From Verrucomicrobiales bacterium (GTDB lineage: Bacteria > Verrucomicrobiota > Verrucomicrobiia > Verrucomicrobiales > DEV007), in NCBI GenBank assembly GCA_013003335.1, contig JABDJT010000539.1, positions 1 through 16,336 on the forward strand: DNA of 16,336 nt, written 5' to 3'. A model generated the notes under the pieces. The model did not search any database. It had not been told where the DNA came from and saw nothing but the letters and a program-made list of their open reading frames with translations. Of this stretch, positions 6,239 through 12,435 are shown piece by piece. The position numbers and the translations under genes were made by a program. Numbering within the stretch: position 1 is the first letter of the stretch; each line of letters starts with the position of its first letter.

Positions 6239-8503
6239 ATGCGGACGTTGATTTTTTTTGTGATGGATCTTCGGAAGTTGGTAGGCGCGTTGTCGGTTTT
6301 GGCGATCGCGTTGTTGTCAGGTTGTGATGACAAAGCTGGATGGACTGATGAATCCGATCCGGATGTCGAGAGGTCACACCAGCGGATGTTGATTGAACTG
6401 GAAGAAATTCGTCGCCGAACGCCGGATGAAAACCCGTTCATGGGAGATGCTGCTACCCGGGAACTGCGGATGAGACTCGCTAATTTCGGCGGGTTGATGA
6501 CTGCCGACGATAAATTTGATGCCCATATGCGTCTGGGAATCGGGGAACTCAATCTCGGGAACGAACGGGAGGCGATTGCAAATCTGGAAGCAGCGATCGA
6601 AATGGGAGATGAAGCAGGAATTCAGATCTCCGAGAAATACGAAGCTTTGTATTTCCTTTCGATCGCCTGGCTGCGGCTTGGTGAAACCGCAAATTGCTGC
6701 CGATCTCCATCACCGGAAAGTTGTATCGTTCCGCTACAGGGGGACGCCCTTCATTCGGATCCGGAAGGCTCGGAAAACGCATTGAAATACTTGGAACAGA
6801 TGCTCGAAATCGGCCTTGATGCGGGGAGGCTCTCCGAAACTGCCTGGTTGATGAACGTGGCGACGATGACTTTGGGAAATCCGCCGGAGAGTTTGCCTGA
6901 AAATGTTCGGATCCAATGGCCGGCTGTAGGTTCCCCCGGAAGTTTTCCCCGGTTTCGAAATATCGCGGCAGACCTCGGAATCGATACCTTCAACCTTTCG
7001 GGAGGGGCAATAGCGGATGACTTTAACGGGGATGGGCTCATTGACATTGTCACTTCGAGTTTTGATACCGGGAGTGAGTTGCGGTTTTGGAAAAATACCG
7101 GGACCGGAACGTTTCTCGATCGATCGAAGGAGGCCGGATTTTCCGGGCTTTTTGGAGGCCTGAATTTGCTTCAGGCAGACTACGATAACGACGGTGATCT
7201 TGACCTGTTGGTGCTTCGCGGTGCCTATTTTTCTCGGGCGGGGCAACACCCAAACTCCCTGCTTCGGAATGACGGAACAGGCGTTTTTACAGATGTCACA
7301 TATGCGACGGGCCTGGGTGTTCGGAACTTTCCAACCCAGACGGCGGGATGGGCTGATTTTGATCTTGATGGCGATCTGGATCTCTACGTTGGCAACGAAT
7401 CGGAAGTCGAATTTCGTATTCCGGGGCAACTGTTTCGGAACGATGGAAGGCAGGGAAAATTCGTTCGGTTTGTCGAGATCTCAGCGGAGGCGGGTGTGGA
7501 AAATTTTCGCTTCGCGAAGGGAGTGAGTTGGGGCGATTTCAATAGCGATCGGTATCCGGATTTGTATATCTCCAACCAGGGAGAGGCGAATCGATTGTAC
7601 CGGAACAACGGCGATGGCACTTTCACAGATGTGGCTTCTCAAACAGGCGTCGAAGGGCCCGCAAACAGTTTCCCGGTCTGGTTTTGGGATTTCAATAACG
7701 ACGGTGCGGAAGATCTGTTTGTGTCCGATTACAACGGTCGGCCATCGGTCCGCTTTCGGTATTTGCGTGGAGAAAAACTCGGCGACGGGGAAATTTGCGG
7801 CCTGTACGCGGGAGACGGAAAAGGGAATTTTCAAAATCGCAGCCGTTCGGCCGGGCTGGATGTTCCTATGCTTCCGATGGGTAGCAACTTCGGTGATATC
7901 GATAACGACGGCTTTCCGGATTTCTACCTCGGTACGGGCACTCCGGAGTTTTCGGCGATTACCCCGAATTTGTTTTTTTTGAATCAAGGTGGCCAAAAAT
8001 TCCAGGACGTAACGTGGGAATCCGGGTTCGGACATCTTCAAAAAGGACATGCTGTTGCATTTGCTGATTTCGATCAGGATGGAGACCTCGATGTGTTTGA
8101 ACAAATGGGCGGGGCTTTCCCGGGAGACAAATACTACGACGCGCTTTTTGAAAATCCCGGTTTTGGGGGAAGCCACTGGATTTCTGTTCGTCTTGATGGA
8201 GTCGAATCGAATCGATTCGGGGTGGGTTGTCGACTCCGGGCGGTGATTGAAGAAGGAGGTGTTGAGCGATCGGTGTATTCGCACGTAAATTCAGGAGGGA
8301 GTTTCGGCGGAAATCCTCTTACCCAACATCTCGGCCTGGGCAGTGCGAAAGTTGTGAAGCGTCTCGAAATTTTCTGGCCTGCAACCGGAGTCACCCAGGT
8401 TTTCAAAAATGTTGAAGCAGGCCGGAAAATTCGAATCAAGGAGGGGAGTCAGCGAATTCGGTCGGAGAAATTGCGCCCCTTCCGGTTTCAATCTGCTGAT
8501 TGA
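6239..8503 (+). CDS. CRTAC1-like lipoprotein with FG-GAP/VCBS repeats and ASPIC/UnbV domain
   Basis: This 754-residue exported protein probably binds a ligand or surface rather than catalysing a reaction. ALLSGC (24-29) is a lipobox, so C29 would be lipidated. ATG 6239 abuts the sulfatase stop; the ATG at 6263 (Met9) gives a more typical 20-residue lipoprotein signal and may be the true start. Residues about 40-215 are helical and TPR-like, with CC (153-154), ESCIVP (160-165) and H172, a signature I associate with related proteins of these phyla. Seven calcium-binding-type FG-GAP loops follow near 261, 314, 373, 433, 484, 553 and 610 (DFNGDG, DYDNDG, DFDLDG, DFNSDR, DFNNDG, DIDNDG, DFDQDG). 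The ASPIC/UnbV domain occupies about 655-736 (NSGGSFGGNPLTQHLGLG, IFWPATG). The beta-propeller is likely extracytoplasmic. The 3' end overlaps the opposite-strand hydrolase gene by 16 bases. Confidence 0.9.
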   Translation: MRTLIFFVMDLRKLVGALSVLAIALLSGCDDKAGWTDESDPDVERSHQRMLIELEEIRRRTPDENPFMGDAATRELRMRLANFGGLMTADDKFDAHMRLGIGELNLGNEREAIANLEAAIEMGDEAGIQISEKYEALYFLSIAWLRLGETANCCRSPSPESCIVPLQGDALHSDPEGSENALKYLEQMLEIGLDAGRLSETAWLMNVATMTLGNPPESLPENVRIQWPAVGSPGSFPRFRNIAADLGIDTFNLSGGAIADDFNGDGLIDIVTSSFDTGSELRFWKNTGTGTFLDRSKEAGFSGLFGGLNLLQADYDNDGDLDLLVLRGAYFSRAGQHPNSLLRNDGTGVFTDVTYATGLGVRNFPTQTAGWADFDLDGDLDLYVGNESEVEFRIPGQLFRNDGRQGKFVRFVEISAEAGVENFRFAKGVSWGDFNSDRYPDLYISNQGEANRLYRNNGDGTFTDVASQTGVEGPANSFPVWFWDFNNDGAEDLFVSDYNGRPSVRFRYLRGEKLGDGEICGLYAGDGKGNFQNRSRSAGLDVPMLPMGSNFGDIDNDGFPDFYLGTGTPEFSAITPNLFFLNQGGQKFQDVTWESGFGHLQKGHAVAFADFDQDGDLDVFEQMGGAFPGDKYYDALFENPGFGGSHWISVRLDGVESNRFGVGCRLRAVIEEGGVERSVYSHVNSGGSFGGNPLTQHLGLGSAKVVKRLEIFWPATGVTQVFKNVEAGRKIRIKEGSQRIRSEKLRPFRFQSAD

Positions 8504-8504
8504 A
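8487..8504. other. Palindrome shared by two overlapping convergent stop codons
   Basis: TTCAATC (8487-8493) and GATTGAA (8498-8504) are perfect inverted arms around TGCT. The plus-strand stop is at 8501-8503 and the minus-strand stop at 8490-8488, one in each arm. As a result both proteins end in the same residues, QSAD. A hairpin could form in either transcript, but there is no T-run, so an intrinsic terminator is not clear. Confidence 0.7.
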
Positions 8505-9558
8505 TTCTCTTCAGCATCCCGATCTTTTCCAGGAATCCGGCAACATCCTGCGTGCTCTTTTCCTCGAAGGCAGGCTGAGTCATGAAACTGTGACCGCCGC
8601 CCTCGTATTCGATCAGCTCAAATTTTTTGCCGAGGGCACGGGCGTTTTCTATAAAGTTGGTCTGCGGTTCGCGAAGATGGTCCCGGGTGCCGAACAGGAT
8701 GAGGGTCGGCGGAAGGGGACGATCACCGGACTTGAGCAGGCGGGAGGCGGACATTTTCCTCGCGTCCGCGACCGGGTGAAGGAGTTGCCAGTCGCGGTTG
8801 TTGAACAGTTCCAGGACACTCTGAAATGCGGTAATCTGATCGGCGGGAAGATCGTGTTTTTTTCCCAGCGTGGCTGCGAGTTCTATCAAATCCGCGCGAT
8901 GGTCCACCGGTCGGGCGTATTCGGCATCGGGGTCAACGATGAAAGTACGGAGATGCGGCAAAAATGCCGGGGCTTGGGCCCGGGTGCGTTCGGCGATGAC
9001 GGAATTTTTCACGAACCAGATATCGATTCCGTCGAAAGCGGGGCAGTAGAGAACGAGGGCGTCGGGACTCGGGGAAACAGATTTGTCGTCATCGTCGTGC
9101 TCGAAGTGAGGGTTGAGGTGGGACTGCAGAGCGAGATCTCCGCCGCCTGATGTGCCGGTGGCGATGATTTTTGCGGGGTCGATCCCGAGTTTCCCGGCAT
9201 TGGCGCGGATGAATCGAATCGCGCTCTTCGTATCGGCTACCTGGTCGCGTGGTTTGGGAAGTTTGGCGATCTCTTCGAGCGTGAGTTTGGGCAGATTGCC
9301 GGAATTTACCGGTGCGGTCTGCGGTTTGATCACGACGACGCCGCGCTTGCGGAAGAATTCGCGTTGGAATGAAATGTTGCACCGGAAAATAACGAGGGCG
9401 GGCCGCTTATCGGCCTGTGTCCAGTTGTCGGGATAATAGACGGTGAGCTTTCTGCGGGGATCTTGTTTGTAAATGTGGGAACCGGTTTTGGCCGGTTTCT
9501 GAGCGGGAAGGGGTGTTGCAAAAACAGCGAGCAGGAGGAGAGGCAAGAGCGATTTCAT
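8488..9558 (-). CDS. Secreted alpha/beta hydrolase with intact triad but altered oxyanion motif
   Basis: This 356-residue exported hydrolase starts at ATG 9558, which gives a clean signal peptide (MKSLLPLLLLAVFATPLPAQ). A TTG 60 bases upstream would put the palindromic repeat inside the coding region and is rejected. The nucleophile elbow is GTSGG with S137 (135-139). The predicted acid is D293 in LILFGTRDHL and the base H323 in YEGGGHSF, so a full Ser-Asp-His triad is visible. The HGGG motif expected after the first core strand is replaced by VIFRCNISFQRE (about 56-67), although the strand itself (RPALVIF) is recognisable. It resembles prolyl-oligopeptidase-like or esterase-like hydrolases common beside sulfatases. 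It is transcribed convergently with the FG-GAP gene and divergently from the decarboxylase-like gene; palindrome copy 4 lies 6 bases upstream of its start. The substrate is unknown. Confidence 0.85.
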   Translation of the reverse strand: MKSLLPLLLLAVFATPLPAQKPAKTGSHIYKQDPRRKLTVYYPDNWTQADKRPALVIFRCNISFQREFFRKRGVVVIKPQTAPVNSGNLPKLTLEEIAKLPKPRDQVADTKSAIRFIRANAGKLGIDPAKIIATGTSGGGDLALQSHLNPHFEHDDDDKSVSPSPDALVLYCPAFDGIDIWFVKNSVIAERTRAQAPAFLPHLRTFIVDPDAEYARPVDHRADLIELAATLGKKHDLPADQITAFQSVLELFNNRDWQLLHPVADARKMSASRLLKSGDRPLPPTLILFGTRDHLREPQTNFIENARALGKKFELIEYEGGGHSFMTQPAFEEKSTQDVAGFLEKIGMLKRIQSAD

Positions 9559-9564
9559 TGCAGG

Positions 9565-9609
9565 ACGAATGAACAGGGGTGAATTGGAGAACCAACCCTG
9601 TTGATTCGT
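9565..9609. repeat. Dispersed palindromic element, copy 4, between divergent genes
   Basis: Left arm AACAGGGGT (9572-9580, one extra G) pairs with ACCCTGTT (9595-9602) around a 14-base loop ending GAACCA. Outer arms ACGAAT (9565-9570) and ATTCGT (9604-9609) are perfect. T5 (9609-9613) follows on the plus strand. It lies in the 111-base gap between divergently oriented genes, only 6 bases upstream of the minus-strand hydrolase start, where no gene needs a terminator. This position argues against a purely terminator role for the family. Confidence 0.8.
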
Positions 9610-9669
9610 TTTTGTCAAAATTCAGCACTGTGGCAAGGTTTGACGATTTTGGCTAAGGGTATAGGTTAA

Positions 9670-10926
9670 ATGATGGGAACCATGAACCTGTTGAAGGGGG
9701 GAGAGCCGTCTTCGGAGCGCCGCCCTGGAGTCAATCAATGGTGGTCACGGGAGGACCTCCGTTTCACAGAAGGAGAACTGTTGTTCGGTGGGCAATCTCT
9801 TCAGGAGATTTCCGAGTCAGCCGAAGAACCGTGTTTTGCGTATTCAGCGAATCGAATTTCGGACAATCTGGACCGGCTGCGTTGTGCGCTTTCCGGTTTG
9901 CCGAGCCGGGTGATGTTTGCCATGAAGGCGAACCGGTTTCAGCCTTTGCTGACATTTTTGAAAACGGCCGGAGTGGATGGAATCGACGTCTGCTCGCCCG
10001 GGGAACTGTTGCTGGCCCGGCAGGCGGGATTCACCGAGCAGGAGATTTCATTTACAGGCACTTCAGTTTCGGATGCCGATCTGGATGTGATTGCGCGGCA
10101 CCGGGAAGTCTGGGTGAATTGTGATTCGCTCAGCTCGCTGCGTCGGTTGGGAGAGCGCTGCAAAGGGCAGGGCCGAAAGGTTGGGTTGCGGATCAACCAG
10201 CGGGTGGGAATCGCCTACGATGACAGTGATGTGTTGGACTATGCGGGGAAGGTGACGAAATTCGGGATTTACCGCGAACAGATGGAGGATGCGTTCGAAA
10301 TTGCGTCTCACTACGGAATGCGGATCACGGGTCTGCATTTTCACGCCGGTTGTGGATATTTGAATCCACAGATGGACCGGTTCCGGCAGGTTTTGGAGCA
10401 GGCGAAGCCTTTCATCGAAATGGTGGATGACTTGGAGCACCTGAATATTGGCGGCGGAATCGGGGTGCCAATCAAGCCGAAGGATCAACCGCTGGATCTG
10501 GATGTGTGGCGATCCATCATCTCGGAGGTGCTGGGCGAGTCGCCGGGCTATGCGATTTGGATTGAGCCGGGGGACTACCTGGTAAAAGATGCCGGAGTGC
10601 TCCTACTGGAGGTGAACACGGTGGAGGAAAAGGGAGGCCGGAAATTTGTCGGCGTGAATGGGGGGTTCAATCTTCATATTGAGCCGGCCTTTTACAATCT
10701 GCCGCTGGTGATTGTTCCGTGTCGCCCGAATTCCTGGGCAAAGACGGAAACGGTTACGGTGGTGGGAAATATCAACGAAGCCCTGGACCAGTTTGAGGAG
10801 GAGGTGGAGTTGCCTCCGGTAATGGAAGGGGATCGCCTCGCGTTTTTGAATGCGGGCGGGTATGGTTCTTCAATGAGTTCGAATCATTGTATGCGGGGTG
10901 AGTTTTCGGAGTACTTGATTTTTTAA
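9670..10926 (+). CDS. Divergent PLP-dependent decarboxylase-fold protein (group IV, DapDC/ODC-like)
   Basis: This 418-residue protein has the alanine-racemase-type barrel of group IV (diaminopimelate/ornithine) decarboxylases. The PLP lysine is K86 in VMFAMKAN (81-88), followed by the GVDGIDVCSPGELLLA pattern (101-116), LHFHAG (222-227), GGG (261-263) and EPG (299-301). Several usual active-site residues are changed. The HxGS Ser is C228, the Arg after EPG is D302, the RPxLY Arg is E338 (EPAFY), the catalytic Cys of the CESxD loop is N368 (GNINEALD), and the Tyr of SNYN is H406 (SNHC). It is therefore unlikely to be an ordinary LysA and may act on a different amino acid or amine. Starts at ATG 9670, 9673 or 9682 are all possible. 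The methyltransferase gene follows after 31 bases, so a shared transcript is likely. Cytoplasmic; no signal peptide. Confidence 0.85.
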   Translation: MMGTMNLLKGGEPSSERRPGVNQWWSREDLRFTEGELLFGGQSLQEISESAEEPCFAYSANRISDNLDRLRCALSGLPSRVMFAMKANRFQPLLTFLKTAGVDGIDVCSPGELLLARQAGFTEQEISFTGTSVSDADLDVIARHREVWVNCDSLSSLRRLGERCKGQGRKVGLRINQRVGIAYDDSDVLDYAGKVTKFGIYREQMEDAFEIASHYGMRITGLHFHAGCGYLNPQMDRFRQVLEQAKPFIEMVDDLEHLNIGGGIGVPIKPKDQPLDLDVWRSIISEVLGESPGYAIWIEPGDYLVKDAGVLLLEVNTVEEKGGRKFVGVNGGFNLHIEPAFYNLPLVIVPCRPNSWAKTETVTVVGNINEALDQFEEEVELPPVMEGDRLAFLNAGGYGSSMSSNHCMRGEFSEYLIF

Positions 10927-10957
10927 GCGGACTACCGCTCCCCCCCCAAATTTCACG

Positions 10958-11659
10958 ATGACTGACGAGGAACCGGCGTCTGATGGACGCAATGAGCAAA
11001 ACAAATCCGCATGGGATTCGTTGTACGCGCAAACGGATGGCCCGGTCTGGGGTGATCCGATTCCGTTTGTGAAAGAATTTGCCGAAAAGCTGGCCGAACA
11101 GTTCTCTGCGGATTCGAAACTGCTTGATGCCGCAGCGGGTGAGGGAAGGCATACGCCGCTACTGATTGATTTACCCGGTGAGACGTATGCCTGTGATGGG
11201 GCTGAGCACGCTTTGGAAAAGCTGCAGACGCTAAGTGATAATTTGAAAACCCGGCTTTGCGACTTGTCGGAGACGGGATTCGAGGACGGGCAATTTGATT
11301 TTGTTCTCCTGATCGACACGATCGAGACGCTGCCGAATGTTGAGAAAGGAATGGCGGAGATGAATCGGATCCTCAAGCCCGGCGGTTTGTTGCTGTGCAA
11401 CATCCCCGGTGAAGAAGACAATATCGCAGGAGAAAATATGGAAGATTGCGGTGTACCTGACGAAGATTCGTATTGGTATGATGACAGGTATTACTACCGT
11501 TTTTTCGAGGAAGAAGAGGCGATCCAGATGGTGAACGCGGCGGGATTTTCTGTCGTGGAAAACGTGATGCGGACCTGGACGGAGAAGCCGCATCCGCACT
11601 TCCGGGAAAAAGAGCACGATCATACCAGCCGGGTGTTTTTGCTAAAGAAACGGGGATGA
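10958..11659 (+). CDS. Class I SAM-dependent methyltransferase
   Basis: This 233-residue cytoplasmic protein has a Rossmann methyltransferase core. Motif I is LLDAAAGEGRHT (55-66); an acidic loop ending YACDGAEHALEK (77-88) holds the SAM-ribose acidic residue; FDFVLLIDTIETL (113-125) is motif II/post II; NRILKPGGLLLCN (136-148) is motif III. The rest is unusual: an acidic and aromatic stretch (about 166-187, including SYWYDDRYYYRFF) and a His-rich tail (HPHFREKEHDH, 212-222), which may shape the acceptor site. The acceptor substrate cannot be named. The stop TGA overlaps the next gene's ATG (ATGA at 11656-11659), indicating translational coupling. The start ATG 10958 has no Shine-Dalgarno sequence; a C8 run lies just upstream (10940-10947). 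Confidence 0.88.
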   Translation: MTDEEPASDGRNEQNKSAWDSLYAQTDGPVWGDPIPFVKEFAEKLAEQFSADSKLLDAAAGEGRHTPLLIDLPGETYACDGAEHALEKLQTLSDNLKTRLCDLSETGFEDGQFDFVLLIDTIETLPNVEKGMAEMNRILKPGGLLLCNIPGEEDNIAGENMEDCGVPDEDSYWYDDRYYYRFFEEEEAIQMVNAAGFSVVENVMRTWTEKPHPHFREKEHDHTSRVFLLKKRG

Positions 11660-12435
11660 ACGAATCACTTCCATTACCTGCTGAGGAAGTTTCGCGACTG
11701 GAAGAGGTTTGCGACGGTGACGAAAGGCGATTGCGGCGGCTCCTGAAGCGGAGGCAGTTGGGGGAACCTTTGGAGTATGTTCTCGGTTTTCAGGAGTTTC
11801 GGGGAAGGCGATTTGCAGTGGACAAACGGGTGTATATCACGGACCCGGAATTGACTCACCTCGTCGACGTGGTGGTGGACTTCGGGAGGGACTTTGCGGA
11901 GAAAACAGGTGAGCCTCCGGTGCTTCTGGAATTTGGAGTGGGCTGCGGCAGCTTGTCGATTTCCGTGAAGAAAGAATTGCCGGAAGCTCAAGTAATTGGT
12001 GTGGATTTGGATTCCGATGCGATCGCAGTTGCGCGGGAAAACGCGGCGTTTCATCACGCTGACGTATTGCTCGTGGAAAGCGATTTGTTTTCCGATTTAC
12101 CGCCGGAAATCGTGCCGGATATCGTATTCGGTGATCCTCCCTGGGGCGATGACGATTGTATTTACGACGACGACCGACCGGCGTCTCACTACCACGCGAT
12201 GCCGATCTTATCAGCTTTTCCAAGTGGAGGAATCACCGGATTACATGAAGCAATTTTGTCAGATATCGCAAATCGTGGGTGGGATTGTAACGTCCTCTTA
12301 AACTTGGGAATTTTGGATGGGAAGCCGGTTGAAAGACTTGCTTCGATGACACGGGAATCAGAGGTTTTTAGGTTCGACAAAGCATCAGTATTCCGTGGTA
12401 TAGTCGCAACTGCTACAGATTCAGGGGGATTATGA
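11656..12435 (+). CDS. PrmC/HemK-like methyltransferase with altered substrate motifs
   Basis: This 259-residue protein aligns by eye with the N5-glutamine methyltransferases PrmC/HemK. The linker GEPLEYVLGFQEFRGRRFAV (36-55) is the family's 'G.P..Y..G..EF....F.V' block, and LLEFGVGCGSLSIS (90-103) is motif I, followed by VIGVDLDSDAIAVARENA (113-130). True PrmC then has NPPY; here it is DPPW (160-163). The PRxET motif is also replaced, by TDPELTHL (62-69). The usual C-terminus is reshaped and acidic around 164-173. It is thus probably a paralogue acting on something other than release-factor Gln. It begins inside the previous gene's stop and its own TGA overlaps the ATG of the histidine kinase gene (12432-12435), so it is coupled on both sides. 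The acceptor is unknown. Confidence 0.82.
   Translation: MNESLPLPAEEVSRLEEVCDGDERRLRRLLKRRQLGEPLEYVLGFQEFRGRRFAVDKRVYITDPELTHLVDVVVDFGRDFAEKTGEPPVLLEFGVGCGSLSISVKKELPEAQVIGVDLDSDAIAVARENAAFHHADVLLVESDLFSDLPPEIVPDIVFGDPPWGDDDCIYDDDRPASHYHAMPILSAFPSGGITGLHEAILSDIANRGWDCNVLLNLGILDGKPVERLASMTRESEVFRFDKASVFRGIVATATDSGGL

Noticed and set aside
7481..8284. 267-codon open frame on the minus strand inside the FG-GAP gene
   Set aside because: It is antisense to repeated calcium-loop codons, which create long open frames by chance; no domain or start signal.
518..9613. The four palindromes as a CRISPR array or attachment sites
   Set aside because: They are kilobases apart with genes between, no regular spacers, and no cas, integrase or recombinase gene is present.
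9640..9667. TTGACG (9640-9645) with TAGGTT (9662-9667) as a promoter for the decarboxylase-like gene
   Set aside because: The -10 match is poor and transcription would start inside or after ATG 9670; possible only if ATG 9682 is the start, so not annotated.
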